A DNA stretch of 64,000 nucleotides from CBDDKU01 sp965230375 (GCA_965230375.1 CBDDKU010000026.1:62001-126000); one strand, 5' to 3'. Shown: positions 1-8,282, counted from the first letter of the stretch. Program-made: numbers and translations. Notes: generated by a model from the letters alone, not told the origin.

Positions 1-164
1 GTCAATGTTTCAATATCTGTAGGTGGGATATAGTACCCAAAACACTTTGGCCAATCCGGGCAGCCCATGCCCGATCCAGTCATTCGAACTACGCTTCCAG
101 CTAACACGACCAAATAGATACAGACCAGTGATGTAAGCGATAAACGATAGAGTAACCTTGTCAT
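1..164 (-). CDS. ctaA: Heme A synthase (COX15/CtaA family), N-terminal part only
   Basis: Read leftward from an ATG at 164, the first 54 codons run off the window edge with no stop. They encode a membrane segment followed by AGSVVRMTGSGMGCPDWPK, the hallmark first-helix region of CtaA/COX15 enzymes: a hydrophobic helix, then the RxTGSGxGCPDWP loop with the conserved Cys. The family converts heme O to heme A for cytochrome c oxidase in the inner membrane, so the organism very likely has an aa3- or ba3-type oxidase. Only about one sixth of the protein is visible, but the motif is specific. The terminator of the next gene lies just upstream, so ctaA starts its own transcription unit or reads through. 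Confidence 0.88.
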   Translation of the reverse strand, partial: MTRLLYRLSLTSLVCIYLVVLAGSVVRMTGSGMGCPDWPKCFGYYIPPTDIETL

Positions 165-186
165 AATTCAAATGGAAGTTCAGGGT

Positions 187-209
187 ATAAAAAAAGCCCC
201 ATCGGGGCT
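187..209 (-). terminator. Rho-independent terminator of the metal-binding-type lipoprotein gene
   Basis: On the minus strand an AGCCCC stem, a three-base loop and GGGGCT are followed by a run of Ts (the A-run at 188-194 on the plus strand). It lies about 20 bases after the stop of the lipoprotein gene, in the right orientation. Confidence 0.8.
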
Positions 210-230
210 AATTTTACAGAAAAAATTTTT

Positions 231-728
231 CTAGAACAATCGAGCGAACGCGCCGAATATGTTCGGAAGCTCGTAATCGAAATGCGGGGTGTATGATAAT
301 TCTTTTTCAACTTCTAGTGTCGCCTCGCCTTTTTTATAGTGGACTACTTCGACAGACTTCACCTTGTAATGTCCATTAGCAAGAGCTTCAACAGCTTTCA
401 CCATCTCACCTTCTGATACAACTTCTACATCGTACTCCACAATGGCAAAATTGTCTTCTTCTGCTCCGTTGAATTCAATCTCCGTGTGCTTAACGCCATT
501 AATAGACGCCAGAGTTGACGAAATTTTATTTCCACACATCATCTCACAGGCCATTCCATCAATAGCCAGACTTGCGACGTACTTTTCACCATCTTCAGAT
601 ACAGCATCTGTGTAAGTCACATTTACTTCTGACTGCACATCAGCTTTCTCCGTTGAAGAGCTACAGGCAGCCAAAAACATGACTGCGCAAAGTGCCAATG
701 ATGCTTTGAAAATTTGAACCTTTTTCAT
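231..728 (-). CDS. Lipoprotein with a heavy-metal-associated (HMA)-like domain
   Basis: The 165-residue product starts with a lipoprotein signal peptide (lysines, hydrophobic core, LAAC with the lipidated Cys near residue 22), so it should be anchored in the periplasm or outer membrane. Residues about 52-125 resemble an HMA fold (beta-alpha-beta-beta-alpha-beta), with GMACEMMC at 58-65 where the metal-binding GMxCxxC of classical HMA domains would be. The two Cys are separated by three residues, not two. It may bind Cu(I) or another soft metal, or may have lost metal binding. I chose the ATG at 728 over an in-frame start at 773 because 773 lies inside the predicted -7 box and the signal peptide begins at 728. 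Function is inferred from the fold only. Confidence 0.72.
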   Translation of the reverse strand: MKKVQIFKASLALCAVMFLAACSSSTEKADVQSEVNVTYTDAVSEDGEKYVASLAIDGMACEMMCGNKISSTLASINGVKHTEIEFNGAEEDNFAIVEYDVEVVSEGEMVKAVEALANGHYKVKSVEVVHYKKGEATLEVEKELSYTPHFDYELPNIFGAFARLF

Positions 729-770
729 GCTTATTCTTTTTGGGATCCAATTCTTTCGAATTTGGACGGT

Positions 771-801
771 CAAAAATACATATTACCCAGATTTCCAGCA
801 A
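771..801 (-). promoter_or_regulatory. Bacteroidota-type promoter for the HMA-like lipoprotein
   Basis: On the minus strand TTG (799-801) is followed after exactly 20 bases by TATTTTTG (771-778), a perfect match to the Bacteroidota -33/-7 consensus TTG / TAnnTTTG. Transcription would start near 764, consistent with the ATG at 728. Confidence 0.7.
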
Positions 802-836
802 TTAAAATGAGTAGTTTCGCGCTTCATTTTTAAGGT

Positions 837-1724
837 TTGGCACAGACAAAGCACTGGTTTCAATTAGCCCTTCTAGCCTTGATTTGGGGTAGTTCATTCA
901 TCTTGATAAAGCGTGGATTATATACCAGTGAAGGGGTTCCGCTATTTTCCGGGCTTCAAGTGGGCGCTCTGAGAATTGTTGTTGCCGCCATTTTCATGCT
1001 TCCTTTTGTATGGAAAAAGTTCACTTTGTTAAAAAATGCCAACTTCATCCCAATCTTAGTTGTGGGTCTGTGTGGGAATGCGATTCCGGCATTTCTTTTT
1101 GCTACAGCCCAAACCAAAATTCCTTCTGCACTGGCTGGGATGATTAATTCAATGGTTCCGTTATTCAGCCTGATTATAGCCTTCTTTGTTTTCAAGGTGA
1201 AGGTGAAATCATGGCAAGTGGCAGGGCTCTTACTTGGATTGATCGCATCAGCTGGGCTACTGCTGGCTTCGGGCAGTGATTTCGGTGGAAGTTTTGAAAT
1301 CGGATATGCCTTTCTGGTTGTACTTGCCACGATGTGCTATGCCATTAGCCTAAATACCATTAAGCAGTATCTCCAGAATGTTTCGGCCATAGCTATTACT
1401 GGCTTGGCCTTGATATTGGTTAGCCCCATTGGAATAGGTGTACTATTGGCAACCAATTTTGTGGACACGATTTCAAACACTCCAGGAAGCCTAACTGGGT
1501 TTGCAGCAATTTCTGCCCTAGCTATTTTTGGAACAGCTCTTGCCCTCATGCTCTTCAACAAATTAGTTCAAGAGACAAATACTATTTTTGCATCATCCGT
1601 AACATATCTAATCCCCTTGGTGGCAATTGTTTGGGGCATAATGGACGGAGAAATGCTCAACTTGCTTCAGGTAATATGTGCACTTACAATGCTAGGTGGA
1701 ATCATATTGATCAACAGGAAGTAA
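837..1724 (+). CDS. EamA/DMT-family transporter
   Basis: The 295-residue protein is almost entirely hydrophobic and has the internal duplication of the drug/metabolite transporter superfamily, two EamA repeats with about ten membrane helices. The first repeat opens with LLALIWGSSF, the family signature, and the second begins near residue 150. Family members export amino acids, nucleosides or other small metabolites; the substrate cannot be read from the sequence. The only start that keeps the first helix whole is TTG at 837, with AAGG just before it. A nine-codon reading frame (807-833) ends four bases upstream in the same frame. The gene is followed by the rplU promoter. Confidence 0.85.
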   Translation: MAQTKHWFQLALLALIWGSSFILIKRGLYTSEGVPLFSGLQVGALRIVVAAIFMLPFVWKKFTLLKNANFIPILVVGLCGNAIPAFLFATAQTKIPSALAGMINSMVPLFSLIIAFFVFKVKVKSWQVAGLLLGLIASAGLLLASGSDFGGSFEIGYAFLVVLATMCYAISLNTIKQYLQNVSAIAITGLALILVSPIGIGVLLATNFVDTISNTPGSLTGFAAISALAIFGTALALMLFNKLVQETNTIFASSVTYLIPLVAIVWGIMDGEMLNLLQVICALTMLGGIILINRK

Positions 1725-1731
1725 GAATAGT

Positions 1732-1761
1732 TTGTGAAGCAAGAATAAATACGTATATTTG
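1732..1761 (+). promoter_or_regulatory. Bacteroidota-type promoter for rplU-rpmA
   Basis: TTG at 1732-1734, a 19-base spacer and TATATTTG at 1754-1761 match the TTG / TAnnTTTG consensus perfectly. The predicted start near 1768 leaves a short leader before the rplU ATG at 1802. Confidence 0.8.
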
Positions 1762-1801
1762 CCGCCCTTTTTAAATCATTTAATTAACGCCACATAAAGC
1801 T

Positions 1802-2311
1802 ATGTACGCAATTGTAAACATCGCGGGGCAGCAGTTTAAAGTAGAAAAAGACCAACAGATCTTTGTTCACCGTCTTCCAAACAAAGAGGGAGATAAAGTG
1901 ACTTTCGATCAGGTTTTACTCGTTGACAACAACGGTAAAGTAGAAGTTGGCGCCCCAGCTGTATCAGGTGCTAAAGTGACAGGTAAAATTGTCGAGCACA
2001 TGAAAGGAGACAAAGTGATTGTCTTCAAGAAGAAAAGACGTAAAGGTTACCAAACAAGAAATGGTCACCGTCAGTACCTAACAAAAGTTGCTATTGATGG
2101 TATCACTGTAGGTGGCGCTAAGAAAGCAGCTTCTAAAGAAGAAGCTCCAAAAGCTGACGCAAAGAAGACTGAAGCTAAGAAAGAAGCTCCTAAAAAGGCA
2201 GCAGCGCCTAAGAAGGAAGCAGCTCCGAAGAAGGAAGCCGCTCCTAAAAAGGCAGCTCCGAAGAAAGCAGCAGCTCCAAAAGCTAAAAAAGAAGAACCTA
2301 AAAAAGACTAA
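1802..2311 (+). CDS. rplU: 50S ribosomal protein L21 with a long basic tail
   Basis: Residues 1 to about 103 are a normal L21: MYAIVNIAGQQFKV at the start and the conserved KKKRRKGYQTRNGHRQ motif near 78-92, which contacts 23S rRNA. The remaining roughly 65 residues are a low-complexity tail of Lys, Ala, Pro and Glu built from imperfect PKKEAA/PKKAA repeats, as seen in L21 of many Bacteroidota. The tail DNA (about 2111-2308) is correspondingly repetitive. rpmA follows after 13 bases in the usual rplU-rpmA operon. The tail is probably disordered; whether it binds RNA is not known from the sequence. Confidence 0.97.
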   Translation: MYAIVNIAGQQFKVEKDQQIFVHRLPNKEGDKVTFDQVLLVDNNGKVEVGAPAVSGAKVTGKIVEHMKGDKVIVFKKKRRKGYQTRNGHRQYLTKVAIDGITVGGAKKAASKEEAPKADAKKTEAKKEAPKKAAAPKKEAAPKKEAAPKKAAPKKAAAPKAKKEEPKKD

Positions 2312-2324
2312 AACCCTATAGACA

Positions 2325-2591
2325 ATGGCACATAAGAAAGGAGTCGGTAGTTCGAAGAACGGACGGGAGTCAGAAAGTAAACGTCTCGGGATTAAGATTT
2401 TTGGTGGCCAGAAGGCTATTGCAGGAAACATCCTGGTTCGTCAACGTGGAACAAAACATCACGCTGGTCTCAATGTAGGTGTTGGTAAAGACCACACACT
2501 TTTCGCATTGAAAGATGGTGTTGTAGAGTTCAACAAAAGACAAGGAAATAAGTCGTTTGTATCTGTTGTTCCTGAACAAGCAGGAAAGTAA
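2325..2591 (+). CDS. rpmA: 50S ribosomal protein L27
   Basis: This 88-residue protein begins MAHKKGVGSSKNGRESESKR, the standard bacterial L27 N-terminus that reaches into the peptidyl-transferase centre, and continues with LGIKIFGGQ and ILVRQRGTKHHAG. It has no Firmicutes-type N-terminal extension needing cleavage. It is co-transcribed with rplU and followed by a strong terminator. Confidence 0.98.
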   Translation: MAHKKGVGSSKNGRESESKRLGIKIFGGQKAIAGNILVRQRGTKHHAGLNVGVGKDHTLFALKDGVVEFNKRQGNKSFVSVVPEQAGK

Positions 2592-2612
2592 TTGATACAC
2601 CCCAATTCAATG

Positions 2613-2643
2613 AAAAACTCCTGTTAACGCAGGAGTTTTTTTA
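2613..2643 (+). terminator. Rho-independent terminator of rplU-rpmA
   Basis: AAAAACTCCTG, a six-base TTAACG loop and CAGGAGTTTTTTT form a strong hairpin with a T-run, 21 bases after the rpmA stop. Confidence 0.88.
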
Positions 2644-2696
2644 TGCCCATTTGGCAGCAATAATTGCTAATTTCGAATCGAAATTTTGAAACACAA

Positions 2697-3971
2697 ATGC
2701 TTGAACTTAACTATCTCAGAGAAAAAAGAGATGAAGCCGTAGAGCGGCTAAAAAGAAGAGTAAACGACACTTACGAAGCGCTAGTGGATGAAGTGCTCGC
2801 TGTAGACGTGAAGAAGAGAAAAATCCAACACGAAGTGGAAAGTCTTCTTGCTGAAATGAATGTGCATTCTAAGGAAATTGGTGCCCTCATGAAAAAGGGC
2901 ATGAAAGATGCCGCCGAAGAAGCCAAAGCAAAGGTGGCCGAAATTAAGTCGCGCTCACAAGCCTTAAAGCAAGATCTCACCGAAGCAGAAGAAGAGCTCA
3001 AGCAATTGCTATATCAAATTCCGAACGCTCCCAACCTAGACGTGAAAGAAGGGAAAAGCGAAACGGACAACGAAGAAGTGGAACGAAGTGGAGAAATACC
3101 CGAGCTTCATGGAGAAGCCCTTCCCCACTGGGATCTAGCCGCCAAATACAATCTAATAGACTTTGAGCTTGGTGTAAAAATCACAGGTGCAGGTTTCCCA
3201 CTTTACCTCGGCAAAGGAGCGCAACTCCAAAGAGCCTTGATAAACTTCTTCCTGGATGAAGCTATTGCTGCAGGATACGCTGAAGTTATTCCTCCCTTGG
3301 TAGTAAATGAAGCTTCTGGATTTGGGACAGGACAACTTCCAGACAAAGAAGGACAGATGTACCACATCACCGAAGATGATCTCTACCTTATTCCGACAGC
3401 CGAAGTCCCTATAACGAACATGTTTCGCGATGTGATTTTGTCTAAGGATCAGCTTCCAGTAAAAGTAACGGGCTTTACCCCATGCTTTCGAAGAGAAGCG
3501 GGGTCATATGGAAAAGACGTTAGAGGTCTCAACAGGCTTCACCAATTCGATAAGGTAGAAATCGTGCAAGTCGTTCACCCAGACGAGAGTTATACGCGAT
3601 TGGGTGAAATGGTAAACCACGTAAAAGGTATTCTGGAAAAACTAGAACTACCATATCGCATTTTGAGATTGTGTGGAGGAGACCTGGGTTTTGCAGCAGC
3701 CATTACATATGATTTTGAAGTTTACTCTACTGCTCAAAATAAGTGGCTCGAAGTGAGCTCAGTATCTAACTTTGAGACTTATCAGTCTACAAGACTTATG
3801 TGTCGATTCAGAGGTGATGATAAAAAGACGCACCTGGCGCATACGCTAAATGGAAGCGCACTTGCATTACCGCGAATTGTAGCGGCCCTTCTTGAAAACA
3901 ATCAAGAACCCAACGGAATTCGAATTCCGCAAGCGCTTCAAAAGTTTACTGGTTTTGAAATGATCGATTGA
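2697..3971 (+). CDS. serS: Seryl-tRNA synthetase
   Basis: The 424-residue class II synthetase charges tRNA-Ser in the cytoplasm. An N-terminal coiled-coil arm (about 25-110) binds the long variable arm of tRNA-Ser. The catalytic core carries class II motif 2 (CFRREAGSYGKDVRGLNR, near 262) and motif 3 (NGSALALPRIVAALLEN, near 384). The ATG at 2697 gives the usual family length; a TTG 33 bases upstream would add only a non-conserved stretch. The next gene starts one base after the stop, so serS is the first gene of a three-gene unit. Confidence 0.97.
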   Translation: MLELNYLREKRDEAVERLKRRVNDTYEALVDEVLAVDVKKRKIQHEVESLLAEMNVHSKEIGALMKKGMKDAAEEAKAKVAEIKSRSQALKQDLTEAEEELKQLLYQIPNAPNLDVKEGKSETDNEEVERSGEIPELHGEALPHWDLAAKYNLIDFELGVKITGAGFPLYLGKGAQLQRALINFFLDEAIAAGYAEVIPPLVVNEASGFGTGQLPDKEGQMYHITEDDLYLIPTAEVPITNMFRDVILSKDQLPVKVTGFTPCFRREAGSYGKDVRGLNRLHQFDKVEIVQVVHPDESYTRLGEMVNHVKGILEKLELPYRILRLCGGDLGFAAAITYDFEVYSTAQNKWLEVSSVSNFETYQSTRLMCRFRGDDKKTHLAHTLNGSALALPRIVAALLENNQEPNGIRIPQALQKFTGFEMID

Positions 3972-3972
3972 T

Positions 3973-4521
3973 ATGAGAAGAATCACCTTATTCATACTAC
4001 TGACAACAATATTCGCTAGTTGTAATCAGACGCCATACAAGTCCGAAATCGCTGAACTCGACAAACTGATTGTGAAGCTAGATTCGGCGAAGACCATCCT
4101 TCAGAATGTCGATACAAACGGTTACAGAGACTACGCAAAGCGCTTTCAAACCAATTTGAATTTCGTCACAAACCACTTCCGGAATTCTGAGGATACTATT
4201 GGACGTGATCTGGCACTTTTCATGGCTGACTATAGAAGCCTAAAGAAGCCATATATGAACTTTCATGGAACGTATGATCAGGCATCAAGAGAGCTAGAGT
4301 TTACAGAAAAGCAGCTCCTTACTTTAAAACACGATCTCCAATACAATCTCCTCGACAGTACGGTCGTTAGAAAAATGTTTAAGCGCGAATTAGAAGAAAC
4401 CAATGAGATTGTAGACCTTGTGAAGAGAATCGATTTTGGCGATGATTATACGCGTGAACTCGCTTCAAAACTCGAGCCTAAAATGGACAGCGTAATTGTT
4501 GCCCTTAAAAATCAAAAATGA
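3973..4521 (+). CDS. Lipoprotein of unknown function, helical
   Basis: The 182-residue product has a lipoprotein signal peptide with FASC around residues 14-17. The mature part is charged and predicted helical, with heptad-like stretches (about 22-50 and 105-150) and no domain I recognise. It lies between serS (one-base gap) and a TPR protein (four-base ATGA overlap), so it is very likely translated together with the TPR protein and the two may form an envelope complex. That partnership is inferred from position only. Confidence 0.75.
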   Translation: MRRITLFILLTTIFASCNQTPYKSEIAELDKLIVKLDSAKTILQNVDTNGYRDYAKRFQTNLNFVTNHFRNSEDTIGRDLALFMADYRSLKKPYMNFHGTYDQASRELEFTEKQLLTLKHDLQYNLLDSTVVRKMFKRELEETNEIVDLVKRIDFGDDYTRELASKLEPKMDSVIVALKNQK

Positions 4522-6380
4522 ATTTAAGAACTGCCATCGTATGTATTTTACTCTCTCTGTTTTCAGTGCAGATCAATCATGCGTATGGTCAGACGAGCGA
4601 TGAAGAACTAGCGAACTATTATTTCGATACAGGTGAATTTGACAAGGCGCTTCTGTACTACGAGAAGATTTATTCAGAAAAGCCGAGTAATGCCCACTAT
4701 CAAGGTCTTCTAAAATGTCAGATGGAGCTTCAAATGTTCAAAGAGTCTGAGAAGCTTATCAAGAGACAAATGAAGCGCTTTGGATCTAATCTGCTCTACA
4801 TTGATCTGGGTAAGGTTTACGAGGCGCAAGACGAAACAAAAGACGCGGAAGACGCCTACCGAGATGCGATCCAAAAAATGCCCAAAAGCCAGGGGACAGT
4901 AATCCGCACAGCCAATGAGTTTATCCGGATGAACAAGCTCAACCTGGCTCTGGACACCTATAACTATGGAAAGAGACTTTTGGACGGTGCATACCCCTTC
5001 AGCTATGAGTTGGCAAGTCTTTACGGCACCATGGGCGATACTGAACTCATGATTACTTCCTACCTGGATTTAATCGAGTTTAATGACGCGTATCTCCAGA
5101 CCGTACAAAACGCGTTGAATCGGAGTATTGACTTTGAAAATGACTTCGAAAAGGTCGAAATTCTTCGAACGGAGTTGCTTCGGCGCGTGCAAAAATCACC
5201 GCAGAATACCGTCTATTCTCAGATGCTCATCTGGCTGTTTTTACAGCAAAAAGAATTCAACTCGGCTTATGTCCAGTTAAAGGCTATTGACAAGAGACTT
5301 GGAGAAGATGGCCAACGCCTTCTGAACCTGGCCAGCCTGTGCATGAACAATCAAGCTTACGATGTGGCTGAAAAGTCATATGAGTACATCGTCGAAAAAG
5401 GTCCAGATAATCCCTACTACCCTTTTGCAAAGGCGGGAATTCTCAAAGCGCGTTTTGAAGCGATCAGGATGACATTTCCTCCTGATAGTGCCGAGCTAAT
5501 TTCGCTTAGGCAAGACTACGACAAGAATATCGAAGATCTACAAGGCCAGAGTGAAGTGGTGGGAATGATGCGCCAAAAGGCCGTACTCGAAGCTTACTAT
5601 CTCGGCGATTTCGAAGCAGCAAATGTGACCTTGAATGAGGCTTTGGATATTCCAGGCATTCACCCAGACACGCGAAGTGAAATAAAGTTAGATCTCGCAG
5701 AGATTTTGATCGCCAGAGATTATATCTGGGACGCCAGTCTCCTTTGCTCGCAAGTCGATAAGGACTATAAAAATGATATTCTCGGCTACCGAGCAAAGTT
5801 CCTGAATGCTGAGATTAGCTACTACGCAGGAGATTTTTCATGGGCTCAAGCCCAGCTCAATGTGCTCAAAGGAAGTACGTCCAAGCTGATCAGCAACGAT
5901 GCCATGGAACTTTCCTTGTTGATCACCGACAATATGAATCTCGACACGATATTAGAGCCAATGCTCATGTTTGCCCGGGCAGACTTGATGATCGTTCAAA
6001 GACAGTACGACACTGCAATATCATCGATGGATAGCATCCTCACAGAATATCCAGGGCACGCCTTGAGCGATGAAATTCTGATCAGAAAAGCACAAATAGC
6101 GGAAGAGCAATACGATTTTGATCAAGCCATATCTTATTATCAATCTGTGGTTGCTAATCACTATTTCGATATCACAGCCGATAATGCTCTTTACGAAATG
6201 GCTCTGATTTACGAAGAGAAACTGGGGGATGATGAAAAGGCCAAAGAACTCTACAAGCAACTTCTCGTTGACTTTCCGGGAAGTCTGTTTGTAGTAGATG
6301 CCAGAAAGCGATTTAGAGCTTTGCGTGGAGATGGCGAATCTGCCCCAGCAGAAATTACTCCACTTGAGAAGAACCCTTAA
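4518..6380 (+). CDS. Secreted tetratricopeptide-repeat protein
   Basis: The 620-residue protein has a cleavable signal peptide ending about HAYGQ at residue 25. The rest consists of TPR-like helical pairs from start to end, for example FDTGEFDKALLYYEKIYSEK near the N-terminus and YDTAISSMDSILTEYPGHA and YDFDQAISYYQSVVANHY near the C-terminus. It should be periplasmic or peripheral to the outer membrane, acting as a scaffold. It overlaps the upstream lipoprotein by four bases. Its last 26 bases overlap the end of the convergent YhhN gene. I cannot assign a more precise role. Confidence 0.8.
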   Translation: MNLRTAIVCILLSLFSVQINHAYGQTSDEELANYYFDTGEFDKALLYYEKIYSEKPSNAHYQGLLKCQMELQMFKESEKLIKRQMKRFGSNLLYIDLGKVYEAQDETKDAEDAYRDAIQKMPKSQGTVIRTANEFIRMNKLNLALDTYNYGKRLLDGAYPFSYELASLYGTMGDTELMITSYLDLIEFNDAYLQTVQNALNRSIDFENDFEKVEILRTELLRRVQKSPQNTVYSQMLIWLFLQQKEFNSAYVQLKAIDKRLGEDGQRLLNLASLCMNNQAYDVAEKSYEYIVEKGPDNPYYPFAKAGILKARFEAIRMTFPPDSAELISLRQDYDKNIEDLQGQSEVVGMMRQKAVLEAYYLGDFEAANVTLNEALDIPGIHPDTRSEIKLDLAEILIARDYIWDASLLCSQVDKDYKNDILGYRAKFLNAEISYYAGDFSWAQAQLNVLKGSTSKLISNDAMELSLLITDNMNLDTILEPMLMFARADLMIVQRQYDTAISSMDSILTEYPGHALSDEILIRKAQIAEEQYDFDQAISYYQSVVANHYFDITADNALYEMALIYEEKLGDDEKAKELYKQLLVDFPGSLFVVDARKRFRALRGDGESAPAEITPLEKNP

Positions 6381-7062
6381 TGGCGGCTTCGCTCCTTCCT
6401 TGAATCATAGCGCCAGCTGCAATAAAGAACTGAGCTAAACCATAAGTAGTCATTATCAATGAATGGCTGAACGGAAGTGGATCCACAAACTTATTCCAAG
6501 CCAGAACGCTATCTGAAACCACGAAAAGTAAGGCACCAAGAGCAATAAGTTGAAAGCTCTTTCGATCAACACGCTCATAGCGATTTACCGCCAGCAGTAG
6601 CATTAAACATATCACGACGGTATAAAGAAGGACGGGAAAAATCATCTCCCCCAGGTGTGGCTCGAGCTGTTTAAAAAAGAAGTATCCATAGGCAAAGACC
6701 AAGACCATCACCCAGCCCTGTCGTTTAATGAGGGCAATGTTATGGCCTTCATCGCTGGTCCGAGTAAAAGCGACGATATACCCCAGGTGCCCAAGCAAAA
6801 AAGCACTCAACCCTAAAACGAAGTAAATACCATCGACCTGTTGAAATATCAAGAGGATATCACCAAACCAGCACATGATCATCCCGAAAAAAATTGACTT
6901 CTTAAAAAGAGAACTCAGACCAATTTTTCGAACCCACTCCACAAAGAGAATGGGTAGTAAAAGAGCTTTTGACACCCACTCGATCAAATGGAAGTCGAAC
7001 TCTCCGGATATAATGTGGACAAGCAGGCAAAGGATAAAAAGCCCAGCAGAGGTTTTACTCAA
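6355..7062 (-). CDS. YhhN family membrane protein (lysoplasmalogenase-like)
   Basis: The 235-residue protein has about eight membrane helices and the YhhN/TMEM86 signatures: a GDILL segment with a conserved Asp near residue 67, a GHLGYIVAF helix, and GALLFVVSDSVLAWNKF with a second conserved Asp near 180. Vertebrate TMEM86 proteins and some bacterial homologues hydrolyse the vinyl-ether bond of lysoplasmalogens; the reaction here is inferred from family. Translation starts at TTG 7062, which overlaps the upstream hydroxylase stop by four bases (TTGA), so the two genes are tightly coupled. Its end overlaps the convergent TPR gene by 26 bases. Confidence 0.85.
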   Translation of the reverse strand: MSKTSAGLFILCLLVHIISGEFDFHLIEWVSKALLLPILFVEWVRKIGLSSLFKKSIFFGMIMCWFGDILLIFQQVDGIYFVLGLSAFLLGHLGYIVAFTRTSDEGHNIALIKRQGWVMVLVFAYGYFFFKQLEPHLGEMIFPVLLYTVVICLMLLLAVNRYERVDRKSFQLIALGALLFVVSDSVLAWNKFVDPLPFSHSLIMTTYGLAQFFIAAGAMIQGRSEAAIKGSSQVE

Positions 7063-8282
7063 GGTCGCAGTGAAATTTGATGAACGTCTATTCGACTTAA
7101 AACGGCGAGCGAAACTAATCCGAAAAGTCCAAATCCAATGGCAATGTTCAAGGGCATTAATCCTTGCAAGACCAAAAATGACAAGACTATTAACGAAATT
7201 AAAACTCGAATCGATTCGATGCGAATCGCCTTTTGCTTATTGTCAAATATGGATCCTACCACCCCCACCGAACCAATAAGAAGTACAGCTATCACAATTT
7301 GCTGAATGGTGGTGTAATTGCCCAAAGTGAACAGAAACAAAGCGGTTCCAACCAATAAAATCAGGTATTGAAAGAATAGGTAAAAATTGAGCTTCGTACT
7401 TAATCTCACTTCATACTTGTTGTAAGTTTCTCGATCGACATCTGGCGCCGAACGAAATCCACCCATCTCAGCTGGATACCAACCTGGACGCGCCCAAACA
7501 AATTTGAATTTGTTCCACCAGCCTGGTATTGTCTTCAGCTCCTTCCACAAGCGCACAAAGGGCTGGACATTGGCAGTAACCGGATTCCATGAGTTTGTAG
7601 GCGATGTGATTCCATAGATCGGTGCTTCCTTCTCTTCCTGAAAAGTTCCAAACATACGATCCCAGATCATGAGTGTCGCCGCGTGGTTTCGGTCTATGTA
7701 GATCGGGTTCCTTCCATGATGGACCCGGTGGTGCGAAGGCGTATTGAAAAGGTATTCAAACCAACGAGGCAATTTCTTTACAACTTCAGTGTGAATCCAA
7801 AACTGATAGAGCAGATTGAATGCCCCCATCATCAAAAACCACTCAGTCTTGAAGCCCAAAAATGCCAACGGAAAATAGAAGTAAAACGTGAACATTTTCT
7901 GAAATGTACTCTGCCGTAGAGCCACCGAAAGGTTGTAATCTTCGCTCTGGTGATGCACTACATGACCTAGCCAAAAGAGATTTACTTCATGACTCATACG
8001 ATGCGCCCAGTAATAGAAAAAGTCCACTCCTATGAAACAGATTACAATCCAATACCACGCGTTTTGAAGTTCAAAAATGGCAAAGTGCCTGAACACGAAA
8101 TCGTAGGCGGCCACGGTAAATACTTTCGCAAAAACTCCAGTCAACTGCTCCACAATCCCGCAACTGATATTTGCCACGGCATCGTTGAGTCGATACAGCT
8201 TCCGGTTTTTAAAATAACCATAGGCCACCTCCATCCCGATCAGGATAAAGAATATCGGAATCGACAGAATAACGGGATCCAT
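7059..8282 (-). CDS. Fatty acid hydroxylase/sterol desaturase family, alkylglycerol monooxygenase-like
   Basis: This 407-residue membrane di-iron enzyme carries the family's histidine clusters in order: HRMSH (about 94-98), HVVHH (107-111), a lone His in WIHTE (164), and SHHRVHH (183-189) followed by DRNH (197-200). The spacing and the extra C-terminal membrane segments (about 295-400) resemble TMEM195/alkylglycerol monooxygenase, which oxidises the ether carbon of alkylglycerols. It is translationally coupled to a YhhN lysoplasmalogenase-like gene, which strengthens an ether-lipid role. I chose ATG 8282; a TTG 27 bases upstream is possible. Family membership is certain, the substrate is inferred. 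Confidence 0.85.
   Translation of the reverse strand: MDPVILSIPIFFILIGMEVAYGYFKNRKLYRLNDAVANISCGIVEQLTGVFAKVFTVAAYDFVFRHFAIFELQNAWYWIVICFIGVDFFYYWAHRMSHEVNLFWLGHVVHHQSEDYNLSVALRQSTFQKMFTFYFYFPLAFLGFKTEWFLMMGAFNLLYQFWIHTEVVKKLPRWFEYLFNTPSHHRVHHGRNPIYIDRNHAATLMIWDRMFGTFQEEKEAPIYGITSPTNSWNPVTANVQPFVRLWKELKTIPGWWNKFKFVWARPGWYPAEMGGFRSAPDVDRETYNKYEVRLSTKLNFYLFFQYLILLVGTALFLFTLGNYTTIQQIVIAVLLIGSVGVVGSIFDNKQKAIRIESIRVLISLIVLSFLVLQGLMPLNIAIGFGLFGLVSLAVLSRIDVHQISLRP

Noticed and set aside
956..1561. Two open frames on the minus strand under the EamA transporter
   Set aside because: They are antisense to a clear membrane protein gene, have no recognisable domain, and their composition mirrors the coding strand.
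2078..2431. Minus-strand frame rich in Phe, Ser and Cys opposite the rplU tail
   Set aside because: It is the antisense image of the Lys/Ala repeat tail; low complexity on the sense strand produces long open frames on the other strand.
2651..2675. Promoter for serS (TTG ... TAATTTCG)
   Set aside because: The spacer is only about 14 bases and the -7 box has a mismatch, so it does not meet the Bacteroidota pattern.
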